From contig CM038464.1 in assembly GCA_021464415.1 (NCBI GenBank), positions 372,001 through 436,000 of the forward strand: a DNA stretch of 64,000 bases, written 5' to 3'. Made by a program: the position numbers and the translations under genes. The notes under the pieces were generated by a model. The model was given only the letters and a program-made list of their open reading frames with translations. It searched no databases and was not told where the DNA came from. This document shows positions 1 through 12,500 of the stretch, in pieces (the first letter of the stretch is position 1; each line of letters begins with the position of its first letter). The stretch comes from Lonicera japonica (Eukaryota > Streptophyta > Magnoliopsida > Dipsacales > Caprifoliaceae).

Positions 1-455
1 AGAATTGTACGTGACAATATAGAGATCTGAAGTAAAGGTTGCTGTAGTGGTGGGGCAGATCAAATTGGGTAGCTAACAAGAGACTCTTCTTTTGTTAATA
101 AGGATTTGGTAACTCTGATCCCAAGAATAGAAATATTTTTGTTAAGAATTGTCGTAGAGCTAAGTATTAGTCCTAAAGGTTTGGATTATTTATATTTAAT
201 TTCGTTTGATTAGATTTGTAAGAGAATAAACCTAAACTAGAACCTAACCTCTTAAGCTAGCATTCCCTTGCTTCATTTTAAACAAATTATATTTTTCAAT
301 AGTTTTAGCTTCCACATAACACATATGCGTACGTACACATAAACAAATATGCATATATAAGGAATATCCCTGGCTCATGTCTTGAGAAGGGGCATTACAA
401 TAATCTCGTAAGAAAAGTGCAGTAACCAATGTATGAAGACAGTTGCTTGACTTAC
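1..455 (-). other. ALDH5F1 intron 11, 5' part
   Basis: This sequence follows the splice donor of the leftmost visible ALDH5F1 exon (GTAAG on the minus strand at 455-451). The next expected coding block, which carries the catalytic cysteine, is not present here, so intron 11 runs off the left edge. I see no gene, RNA or transposon in this stretch. Confidence 0.6.
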
Positions 456-533
456 AGTTCCTTTTAGGGCCACTTCCAGGTCAGCATCATCAAAGATTAT
501 GCAGGGTGCATTGCCACCAAGTTCAAGAGAAAC
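456..533 (-). CDS. ALDH5F1: ALDH5F1 exon 11
   Basis: 26 codons, [20 protein letters not shown] through LKGT. ELGG holds the general-base Glu. Donor ACT|GTAAG at 455. The following exon, with the active-site Cys, is outside the window. Confidence 0.95.
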
Positions 534-3500
534 CTAGAAATGTCAACATTTGAAGGAAATTAGCATCATGACAATATCAAAAGGCTTATCTATCTGTCTG
601 TGTCACGTTCATCAAATTGCTTACATATACCTTTTTAACAGTCCCAGCCGCACCTGCCATCAACTTCTTTCCAACAGCTGTTGAGCCTGTGAAGGTGATC
701 TTCCTTACCTAAACAAGTTCAAAAGCACAACTAACCTCCGGCTATAATGTGTAAATCTAACGATCCAAACTTGATGACAGCATCATGTCAAACCTGTGGG
801 CTTGCAGATAAAGCATCCCCAATATCAGAGGCATTCCCCATAACCACATTCACAACACCCTAAAATATATATGAAAAAAAAAAAAGATATTAAAGATAAA
901 AGGAAGGAAGCAGCAAAAAAATGATAAGCTCAAAAGTAAAAACACAATGCAGCTACAACATTTTTCCATTCATTCGTAGGAAAAGCCTAGGAACCAATGT
1001 TCCCACCAGTAATTGAAGCATCAGTCCACCAGACAAGATATACTACACATCATTCATTATTCTTTCATAAAAATACAAAAGGACGACAAGTAGCACCATT
1101 GTTTTCTGGCATACACAGTACTTTTTGCTCCTTCAAGGTTGGCAGTTTCAGTAAAAGCAACTTCTAGATTAGAGACAATCACATAAACATCAAATGCAAG
1201 TGATAGTATGCTTTTTCAACGGTAGGCCTAGAGCCAATTTTAATGCCTCTAGAGGACTTAGGCAAGGGGATCCCTTATCTCCCTTTCTCTTTGTCTTAGT
1301 TGCGGATGTCCTTAACCGTTTAGTGGGCAAGGGAGGTGGGATTAATCGAGGGGTTTGAGATAGGAAGGGATAAGGTTAATTTATCTCATTTACAATTTGC
1401 CGATGACACCATTTTTTTTCTCTCAAATGTTGAGAGTAATCTTAAAAACTTAGTTGATATTTTAGATATATTTGGCTTAGTATCGGGTCTTAAAATCAAT
1501 AAGTCAAAAACCACTTTGGTTGGTATCAATGTGAGAGAGGTAGACATGGTGTCTATGGCGAATGTAATGGGATGTGAGGTCGGTTCTTGGCCTTTGTCCT
1601 ACTTGGGGATGCCTTTGGGTTATAATCTTTGTAGAGTAGGATTTTGGAGTCCTTGGGGGGGGGGGGGGGGGGTGGTTGGTTTAAATTGACCTTAATTCAA
1701 TCAGTCTTGAAGAGTATTCCTATTTACTATCTCTCCCTTTTCAAGTTGCCTATTTCGGTGGCTAATGCGATTGAAAGATTGATTTGGAATTATTTTTGCA
1801 AAGGGTTCGGCAAGAGTAAGAGTGATCGCCTAATTAATTGGAATATTGTTTCGAAAAGCAAACTCAAAGGGGGCTTGTGAATTGGAAATCTTTTGAGGAA
1901 AAATATGGCTCTTTTGGGGAAATGGTGATGCAATCAGTAATTTAATTCTAAAGCTGTCATAGTGTGGATTACAATGTATTAAAAATTGTCTAAGTCCCAA
2001 GGATTAATTGTGCTTAGGAACCTGGTTTGTTGGTATTTGTAATTGATATTAATGCTTTGTGGGGAGTCTAAAAGATAAGTCCAGGAAGAATCTAGAGTCT
2101 AGTTGGTATTAGTGCTTTATAGGGAGTCTAAAGGGCCTAATTAGAGAGTTCTAGTAATTAGAAAGTTCTAGTCTCTATTGTATTATAAATATGGTCTGCC
2201 ACAGCTTCAAGAAGCAACTTGTTTAGCATTTGTAAGAATAGTTTCAGTTCTAAACTTTAATAAAAGGCTTTCCCTTGATTTCCCTTTAGAAATCTTGGCT
2301 CCGACGGTGTTTGGAGTAGCTTTCAGTTGTTCATTATTCTGTGGAAATTTTCTGTTTGTTGCTGTCTACTTCAAATGGCTATGGAGATTTCCCTTAGAGC
2401 TATATTCTTTTTGGTGCTTAATAATCAAGAGCAAGTATGGCATTCATAATAGTGGATGGGATTCAAATATGGTGGTTAGAGGTTCTCACCATAATCCATG
2501 GAATGCAATCTCTAATGGCCTTGACACTTTTATTTCCTTCACTCGGACTAGGGTAGGGATGGGGAATAATACTCAGTTTTGGGATAAGAATTGGATTGGG
2601 TCCATTCCGTTAGCAACTTTTTGCTCGTCTTTATAAAGTAACTCTCAACACAAATTCATTGACTGCTCCGCTTGTTCGTTGGAATTCCTCAAATTCTTAT
2701 TCTTGGGATTTTTCTTTCCATAGAGATCTTAATAATATGGAAATTGGGGAATTCATGGGTTTGTTGAATTTATTGGGTAATGTTCCACTATCTAGGATAG
2801 ATAGGGATAAAAGAATTTGGGTGGGAGATAAATCGGGATTCGTTTCTTGTAAGTCATTCTTTGATGCACTTATCAATTCTTCGGACGATAATGTTTTTTG
2901 CAACACAAAGCTATATGGAATGAGTCCATTTGGAATACATTTGGAAGTGAGAATGAGTCCATTGACCATGTGCTAATCCATTGTAATCTTTCACAATACA
3001 TTTGGAATAAGATGCGGTGGGAATTTGAATTGACATGATCTATTAGGTATACAATGGTGTTTCAAAGGGGCGAGAGGAAATGGGGGTGAACATGGTGGTA
3101 TTAGAGGGGGAGGGAAAAGGTGATGTGAGTAGTAGTAGGAGAGGGTTGGGTAAAAAAGGGGCAAGGGAGCTACGCAATCCTAAATGCGATGTCAACTACG
3201 ATAGAGGGGTGAGGGCAGCGCATTAACAAGGGGTGTTAGAGGTTCTCTACGAAGATAGTGTCGTGGAATGTGAGGGGATTGGGGGGAGGGAAAAAAGGAG
3301 AAGTGTCAAAGAGATAGTGTCGAAGGAAAAACCGGACGTCGTTATTTTGCAAGAAACAAAGCGGGAAGAGATCTCGTGGAGTTTAGTGGAGGCGGTGTGG
3401 GGGGTGAGATTCAAGGAGTGGGCGTATATTCCCGCAGAAGGTAGATCCGGGGGGTGTTAATAATATGAGATGTGAAGGTGGTGTCTTGTGAGGAATGGGT

Positions 3501-6500
3501 TAAAGGTATGTATACTTTATCTATTAAGTTGAAACTGAAACAAGGAAATAGTTGGTGGCTTTCGGGGGTATATGGCCCGTGTCGATATAGTTAAAGAGGC
3601 GAGTTCTGGGAGGAGTTGGCGAGTCTATATGGTCTTTGCGGGAATAAGTGGTGCTTAGGTGGGGATTTCAACATTATCTGGTATCCATCAGAGAAGAAAG
3701 GTGGAGAAAATGGGAGGTGGACTAGAAGCATAAGGAAGTTTGATGCCTTTATCAAAAATTCGGCTTTAACAGATCCGGGTATTAATAATGTCAGCTTCAC
3801 GTGGTCGAATGGGAGAGCTAACTCACGTTTGGATAGATTTTTGTTTTCGGAAGGTCGGGAGGAGTTTGCGTTAGCGAGACAAGAGGCTTTGGTTCGAGTT
3901 GTGTCAGATCATTTTTCGTTGATTCTAGACACTAGCGCATTTAGATAGGGTCCAACTACATTTCGTTTCGAAAATATGTGGTTAAGTCACAAGGAGTTTT
4001 TAGAGAGGTTTAAGAAATGGTGGGAAGGGTGTTCGATTCATGGGTGGGAGGGATACAAATTTATGAAAAAATTGGAGCAAGTGAAACATAAGATTAAGAG
4101 GTGGAATGTGGAGGTGTTTGGGGACGTTAGAGTTAAAAAGGGGCAAATTTGTCATGATATTCAATGCATTGATGAGGAAGAAGCTAGGGGTTCCATTGAC
4201 GATAACAAAGTTGACGAGCGAAGAAGGCTAAAAGCAGAGTTATATGAAATTATTCTAAAGGAGGAAGTATCTTGGAGGCAAAAACTGAGAGTAAAGGGGG
4301 TTTTGGAGTGGGATGCCAATTCTAAACTTTTCCACATGGTCGTTAATCAAAGAAAGGCGAGCACGTTAATCAGTAAGCAGGAAAAGGAGGATGGGTCGGT
4401 GGTGGCGGATGAGAGTGAGATTGAGAAAGAACTAGTGGAGTTTTTCAAGCGGTTGTACACCAAAAAGGAGAGGTCTAACGTGGGATTTGAAGGATTGGAG
4501 TGGAGTCCAATCAGTTCCGAAAGTAAATAATGGCTTGAGAGACCTTTTGAGGAAGAAGTTAAAGCTGCGATAGACTCTTGTGAAGGTAGTAAATCGCCAG
4601 GTCCAGATGGGTACACGTAGGAGGTTTTCAAGAAGGGATGGGAAGTGATTAAGAAGGATGTTATGAAAGTTTTGAGGGAGTTTTATGACAATGAGGAGGT
4701 GAACACGTGCTCAAATTCCACTTACATTCGTCTTATTCCGAAGAAGGTTGCCTCTTTCAAACTTAAAGATTTTAGACTTCTTAGCCTTGTCACCAGCCTT
4801 TACAAGGTAATGGCCAAGGTGCTACCCTTAAGGTTGAGGGAAGGTTTGGGTGAGACGGTGGGTTTGACGCAAGGGGCTTTCGTAAAAAGTAGACAAATTC
4901 TTGATTTAGTTCTTATTGCTAATGAAGGAGTGGAGGAGTATAGGGAGAGAAGGAGGGAGGGTGTGGTGAGGAAAATTGATTTTGAAAAAGTGTATAATCA
5001 TATAGAATGGGACTTTGTTGACCATGTGTTGGAAAAGAAGGGGTTCGGTAGTAGGTGGAGGAGGTGGATCCGAGGATGTTTGTCGTCAATTAATTTTTCT
5101 GTGATGATGAAAGGGAGACCAAGAGGGAATTTCAAGGCGTCGAGAGGGCTTTGACAAGGGGACCCTCTTTCTCCTCTTATTTTTGTGTTAGTCTCGAATG
5201 TTTTAAATTTATTGGTTAAGAGGGCAAAGAGGCATGGTGGAGGGGTTCGCTATTGGGAGGGATAGGGTGAGCTTGTCACACTTACAATTCGCCAATGATA
5301 CCATCTTTTTCCTTTCTAAGGATGAAGAAAAAATCGGTAACCTTGTTGGCATTTTAGATAGGTATGCGTCGGGTTTTAGAATAAACTTGTCCAAAAGTGA
5401 GTCAGTGGGTATAAATATTGAAGAGGAGGAATTGAGAGTGTTAGCCAATGAAGTGGGGTATAGGATGGGGAGTTGGCCTATGTCTTACTTAGGGCTGCCA
5501 TTGGGGGACAACCCGAAGAGATTAGGTTTTTGGAGTCCGGTCATTGAAAGAATTGGTAAGAGACTTGAGGGTTGGGCGAGGGGTTATATCTTGAAGGATG
5601 GGAAGTTAACTTTCATTCAATCGGTTTTAGAGAGTATTGCAATTTATTATCTCTCTATCTTTAGAATTCCAGTCGCAGTAGCCAAAAGCATTAAAAAATT
5701 AATGAGAAATTTTCTATGGGAGGGGTTTGATCGGGGGAAGGGGGAGCATTTAGTGAGCTGGGAGGGTTAGGAATTGGAAATTTGATAAATAGAAATGAAG
5801 CACTGTTGGGGAAGTGGTTATGGCGGTTCCCGAAAGAACAAAACAATTTATGGCACTCTTTTATTAGAAGTAAATACGGGGTTCAAGAAAATGGGTGGGA
5901 TTCTAATGCGGTGTCTAGGGGGACACATCGCAATCCTTGGAAGGCAATTTCTAGAGGGTTAGAGAAATTTATGGAAAATATCCGATATAAAGTAAGCAAT
6001 GGTGCCAAGATCCGATTTTGGAGTGATAAATGGGTGGGTGAAGTAACTCTGACTGTTAAATTCCCTAGAATAGCTCGATTGGCTATCCATTCGGAGGCGT
6101 CAATTGCGTCTAATTTGAGTTGGGGTTCAAATGATGATGTTGTGTGGAACATTCTTCTTCAAAGAAATCTCACGGTAGAAGAGGAAATTGAGTGTGGAAA
6201 TGTTGGGGTTTATTGGGAATTGTAATATTTCTAGAAGTGGAAGGGATTCCAAATTGTGGGTGGGAGATTAATCTGGTCAGTTCTCAACAAAGTCATTCTT
6301 CAAGATTATTACACGTTCCAATGTAGCAGGTGATTTTGAGCCTCATGACATGGTTTGGAAGAATGGAGTTCGGTCAAAAGTGAAAGTTCTGGCCTAGCTA
6401 GCTGCGCATAAGAAGGTAAGTACGGCAGATTTGTTGCAGATCAGAAGGCCGTATCTACAATTATCTTCCTCGTGGTGTGTAATGTGCAAGAGGAGTGGGG

Positions 6501-9500
6501 AAAGCTTAGATCATTTGCTATTTCATTGCTTTTTTGTGCACTCTATCTGGTGCAATATCCGTAGTGACTTTGACATGGTTACTGCACCTCCAAGTTCGTG
6601 GCACAATCTTCTTATAGAGAGATGGTATTTTAAGGGTGATAAGAAGAAGTCTAAAAAGTTGTGGAGAAGTTGTTGTCTGGTGGTTTTATGGTGTGTGTGT
6701 GTGGAGAGAGGAATTCCAGAATCTTTGAAGGCGAGGAAAATGTGGTAGAGATTTGGCACAGAATCAAGGCATTGGCATCTTTGTGGGCGTTTTCTTTAAA
6801 TGGGCTTGGAGGTCTTTCGGTCTCTGATATAGCTAGAGATTGGAAAGCTGCATTGGTGTAGCAAAGTGGTGGAGAGTAGTATTTTTAGCCTGGTTCTATA
6901 GTTATTGCTGTTGGGTGGTTTTAGTGTAGGTTTGGGTAGTTTGTCTTTTTGTGTGATTAGGTGGTGGATGTCTTCTGTGATCTTTATGTCTTTTCTCTGT
7001 TTTTTGGGGCTGGCTGTGGACATCTTGTCCACTCTCATTCTCCCTTTTGCTTGTTTTCTTCCTTTTATATCTATATAATCTTAGTTTCTGATCAAAAAAA
7101 AACAATGGTGTTTCAAAGGAAAGAAGAAGGCTAAGATTCTGTGGAGATGTGGCTGTATGGCTGTTGCTTGGCGCTTATGGAAGGAATGTAATTCTCGAGA
7201 TTTTGAGGACAAAGGTTTCGGAGGTTCATGAAATGTGGAGCAGAATAAAATCATTAGCTTCTCTCTGGGCATTCTTCTCTAATGTTTTTGGCATTCTATC
7301 TGCCTCCGATATATCCAAAGATTGGGGTGCAGTGATAAGTCAACGCTGTTGGGAATCAAGGGCAGTTAGAAATTTTTAGGGGTTTTTATTTTGTGAATTG
7401 ATGATTAGCAGTATCTTGTATATGTTTTGATTGTTCTTTTGTTTGTTGGCTGCTGTTATGGTGGACCTCTAGTCCACCAGTTGGTTCTATCTTTGATCGC
7501 ATATGTTGTTTCTATATATCAATAAAGCGGTTGCTTCTGATCAAAAAAATAAAAAAGATACAATGCGAAAACAGATTATGACACTCACCAGAACGACTCC
7601 AACACACGTCTGTTGAAACATTCTCGTAAAACACAATATAGATACGCCTCGTACATTACTGTTAATCTGGAAATTAATGTTCTCGGAACTGTTTAGTGCA
7701 GACTTCACTTAACAAAATAATCTGTGAGCAATCAAGAAAGGAGCTATCTCGTCCAGGATTATTTTTCCAGCAGGTAGGAGGCATCATACTAATAACCAAA
7801 ATTGTTCTACTAAAAATTAATTTTCTCAGTTCCTTCATTAATTTGAGGTTTTTTATCCCTTTGAGTCAACAAAACAAAATGAAGCAATTTTGCTAGAACC
7901 AATAATGACTTTTGACAAAGCAAGCTGGGAAGGCAAAATGTATAACATACAATTAAGCGACAATGAGTGGGACTCCAAAGTTGTGAGTGGTGGGACTGAT
8001 AGAAACCATTGGAAAAAAAAAATTCAAGGTCTTGAATCATTCTTGGAGTATACAAAACTAGAAGTGGGTGAGGGATCCACAATTAGATTTTGTGAGGATA
8101 AGTGGAGGGGTAAGGCAGCCTTTGATTCCTTCCGCGATTGTATTGACTCTCCTTTAACAAAGGAGAATCTATTGCTTCTTTGTCCTTTTTGAACTCGGAC
8201 TGCCTTGTGTCTTGGAATCTATCCTTTTCCAGAAACTTGAATGCAAGAGAGTTGGAGTAGTTCCTTTCATTATTGAGTCATTGAGGGTGTTAGATTGTCT
8301 TCAGCAAGTGTAGATTATAGGAGATGGTTGTTGAAAGGGGAGGGTTTCTCTTGCTCTTCTTTTTTTAAATCTCTTATTGATTCTCCATGGCATACACATT
8401 TTGCACCTTCAAAAGTCATTTGGGCAGCTCGTATTCCCACAAAAGTGAAGGTATTCTCATGGTTAGTTACTCACGGGAAGGTTAATACTTTTGATCAACT
8501 GCAAAAGAAAAGAATTATTGTAACTCCCCAACTTGGTCAATGTTTTAAAATTCGTGAGGCATATTTGGGGCGTTGTGGTCTAACGAGGTGAGGTGTCCTC
8601 CTCAAGGCGGAACGAGGCATAAGCCTCAGTTTTTGCAATGAAGTGTAAAAAAGGCAGCTTAGGGCCATAGGAGTAGAAAGAAAGTGACATGGTTTTAAAT
8701 AAAATTTTGTTGAAGGCATATAAGGTCATGTTGACTGGGATTTTAAATTTTGTTAAAAAAAACAGAGGGATTTGAGTCTATACGGAGAGCATGGTGTATG
8801 GATATTTGGGCCAAATTTTCTATAAAACTCAAAGGGAGTTCAAAACGGAATTTTTATGCTTCAAAGGACTTAGACAAGATTAGGGGAGAGGCTTACTTCG
8901 ACATTTGGAGTTTCTCGATGGTACAATTTCAGAATTTCTTTGAGTGATTTCATTACTTCCACAATTGAGAAACTGGGCAAGAAATCCACCCAAGAAAAAA
9001 CGGAGAAAGAATGAGAGAAAGTATCAACATCCAAGAAAAAAAAGGAACAAAAAAGAAAGACTCCTTTAAGTGGTTCTAGCTATAGCTTCGAAGTGTGGTT
9101 AGAAAGGAAAAGAAAGACTTGTTTAGGATAAGAGAAAGCAGAGAGTGTGGGTTCATGGGGAATAAAATGCTTAGCTTCACTTTGGTTGGCGTCTTTAACA
9201 CTTCAAGGACTTCAATGCTTCATTTATTATTCATCAGTGGAAGGATCCTAGATTAAAGTTTATCTATGGGGGATTACTGGGTTCTTTTAGCCCCCAAGAG
9301 GTCAAGAGTACGAACCCCTTTGGCATCCCATAGTGTGTCCTGACTATGCGGACTAGAGGATCTAAGTGTACTAGGGGACTAGCCAAGTGCTGGCCTAGAT
9401 TCCTGAGTGAGTTATAAAAAGAAAAGAAAAGAAAATTGTACACTATCAAAGAGGCCAAACCGATGAAGACATGGACTTGACCTCGCAACTCCCTCCTCTA

Positions 9501-12500
9501 TCCTCCCATGCAGCCTCCCTAGTTACGGTGTGGCAGCTGTCATAGCCACCATCACTGGCACCTTCTTCTTTCAATCCAAAAGGGAATACTGATTGGGGGA
9601 GATCAAAGAAAGGAACCAGACCAGAGCATTCTCGCTTACAATTATGGGAGACAAATACTCGATTTAGTGCTTATCGCCAATGAGGTAGTGGAGGAATATA
9701 GGGTAAATAAGAGAGAGGGTGTGGTGTTCAAAATAGACTTTGAAAAGGCGTATGACCACAATAATTGGGATTTTTTGGATTTCGTTTTGGATAAAAAAGG
9801 GCTTGGGAGGAGATGGAGAAGGTGGATTAGAGGGTGTCTCTCTTCGGTTAATTTCTCGGTTATGATTAACGGGAAATCAAGTGGGCTTTTTGGGGCTTCG
9901 AGGGGGTTACGTCAAGGGGATCCACTATCCCCGTTCCTTTTCATATTAGTGGCAGATGTTTTAAGTAGGTTAATGAAAAGAGCATGTGAGAAGAAGGTCG
10001 TTAGGGGTTTTGAAATTGGGCGTAATAAAACTGAAATTTCTCAGTTGCAATTTGCTGATGATAGCATCTTCTTTATCCTAAATGATAGTCTTGCGGCTGA
10101 TAATTTGGCTGGGTGCTTAAGGTATTCTCATTGGTATCGGGTCTAAAAATCAACATGGGAAAAAGCATAGTGGTGGGGCTGAACTTAGCCCCATCACAGC
10201 TATCCGGAATTGCAAATACGCTTGGGTGCAGGTGTGAGGAATGGCCTCTTAGCTATTTGGGTTTACCATTAGGTGGTAATCCCAATAGCATTGGGTTTTG
10301 GAACCCTGTTATAGAACGAGTCTCAAAAAGAGTTGATGGGTGGCATAAAGATGCCTCTCAAAGGGGGGAAGATTAACTTTGCTTCAATCGGTTTTGGAGA
10401 GTATTCCAATATACTACCTTTCTATTTTCAAAATTCCTCAAAAAGTAGCATCAAATTTGGAAAAGTTAATGAGGGATTTCCTTGGGAAAGAAAAAAAGAT
10501 CATCTTGTGAATTGGGAGGTTGTTTCGAGATCTAAGATAGATGGAGGGCTTGGCGTGGGAAACTTAATTAAAAGGAATAAGGCATTGCTACGTAAATGGC
10601 TTTGGCGGTTCCCACTTGAAAGTGATTCATTTTGGCATGCGATTATAGCAAGTATGGCTCTCATCCGAATGGGTGGGACTCTTCACATGACATTAATGGC
10701 TCTCTTCGTGCTCCTTGGAAGTCTATTTCAAGGGTGTGGAGTGACTTTGAGCAACATATTAAATTAGTTGAGGGAAATGGGGAGAGAATCCGCTTTTGGG
10801 AGGATTCATGGGTAGGGGCTAACCCACTCAAAATCAGTTTCCCTAGACTATATAGGATTTCTTATGATCAAAATGCTACCATTCATTCGGTAATCTCCTG
10901 GTCATCCCATTTAGAGTATTCGTGGAACCTTTCATTTCGTAGGTCCTTCCTTGATAAGGAGGTCGATGAGTATGTTTCCTTGTTAGGTTTGACTCATGGC
11001 TTAAATCTAAACCAAAATTCATTAGATAAACGGGTATGGGTTGCTCACATTTCTGGTGAATTCTCTTGTAAGTCCTTTTTTGAAACATTATCTCGTTCTT
11101 CGCCCTCAATCACTCCACATCAGTATAACTTCATTTGGAAAAAGAAAAGTCTCTTCCAAAGTTAAGGTCTTTGCTTGGCTTGTATTAAGAGGAAGAGTGA
11201 ACACTTGTGACGTTATTCAAGAGAGGAGGCCATCCATGTGCTTATCTCCGTCTTGGTGTATTTTGTGTAAAGAAGGTTTCGAAGGGATTGATCACATTTT
11301 GCTTCATTGTAACTATGCATGGGGAATCTGGGCTAGCTTGCTCAAGGCATTTGGGTTGATAGGGGCTACCCCCAAAAGATGGGTAGATTTCATTAGGCTG
11401 GAATGGAGCTTTAACAGCGCAAAAGCTGGCAATCTGTGGAAGGTGACAGTGATGGCAGCAGCATGGGCAATATGGCTAGAGAGAAACAAGAGAGTTTTTG
11501 AAGATTGTTATAGATCGGTATCTAGCTTGTGGGATCACTTGAGATTCCTGATTGGTCTTTGGGTTAGGGCAGCTAATTTATTTGATAGTACTGATAGGCT
11601 TTTATTTGAGTTGGATTGTTGTAGTTTTTTGGCCTGATTGGTTTGTTTTTGCTATTTTGGGTTGAGTTGTAGCATCTGTGTAGTGGTCTTCTCATCCACT
11701 ACTATCTTATTGCTTTTCTTTGATGTAACTTTCTTTGATTAACAATAAAATCTTTCGTTTCTTATCAAAAAGAAATTGACTTCGGTGGGGTTAGTTGGCT
11801 AATTGAAGAACTGAAAAGGGCAACGCTAAACTTTAAATAAGAGAAGCTATTCAAAAAATACCAAGCCTCTTATGCTCTGTTCTGGCTTCAAAGGTATAGA
11901 AATAAAAATGGAAGCTTCATCAGTTTATCAGAAGTAGGGGTGGGCAGAAACCGAACCAGACCGACTGAACCGAAATATAGGGTTTTTTCCGGTCTTTTAA
12001 TAATACAACGGTCCGGTCCGGTCCGAAATTTAGTGGACCAAATCTGATCAGTCCGGTCTTCAACCCTGCTCAAAATAGTGCTAAAAAAGGGGACCGAACC
12101 GGTTATATTTATGTATATGTACTCTTTTTAAATATATATATATATATATAATTTTGTTATGTTTTGGATTTTGGGCAACTTTTTTATTTTATTTTGTAGA
12201 CAGCCACTGTTTTTATTTATTACATAGTGTGGATATGGACTTTATCCGGTCAGCTGGACCGTTCACACCCCTAATCAAAAGTTAAACTAGGTACAGTATG
12301 CAGCGTCATCGTTTTTCCAGCTGGTCAAGATGGTGAAGTCTGGTTTGGGGTTGCAAAAGCCATGGAGAATATGTTGTTCTTTTAGAAACTAGGGAATAGG
12401 GATTGGGTTGTAGACAGGGTTGGGGTTGGGAATGGGGATTGGGCTGATGATCAAGTAGTGATTCGTTGATGATGAAGAAAGGGAATTCTTGGTTTAGTTC

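Larger units (their letters stand above)
1217..3068 (+). mobile_element. LINE A, 5'-truncated L1-type element, left part
   Basis: Starts abruptly inside the reverse transcriptase ([20 protein letters not shown]), then reads [12 protein letters not shown] and on through the zinc-finger region [10 protein letters not shown] to 3068, in several frames. A solo LTR splits it at 1927-2373. LINE B interrupts it at 3069-7101, and the rest of A resumes at 7102. A run of 18 G at 1655-1672 replaces about 60 bp of normal ORF2 sequence. There is no full ORF, so this is a dead copy. Confidence 0.88.
3069..7101 (+). mobile_element. LINE B, 5'-truncated L1-type element nested in LINE A
   Basis: Flanked by a perfect 18-bp target duplication (ACAATGGTGTTTCAAAGG) at 3051-3068 and 7102-7119. 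Begins in the end of ORF1 ([15 protein letters not shown]), carries a complete-length but mutated ORF2, and ends with the family 3' tail TTTCTGATC plus an A run. A 3' UTR hairpin lies at 7016-7032. Confidence 0.93.
9645..11771 (+). mobile_element. LINE E, 5'-truncated L1-type element
   Basis: Starts inside the reverse transcriptase ([19 protein letters not shown]) and runs to the ORF2 end, 3' UTR, AATAAAATC and the family tail GTTTCTTATC plus A-rich bases. It belongs to the subgroup ending [12 protein letters not shown]. No clear target duplication was found; its right edge abuts LINE F ORF1 sequence. Confidence 0.88.
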
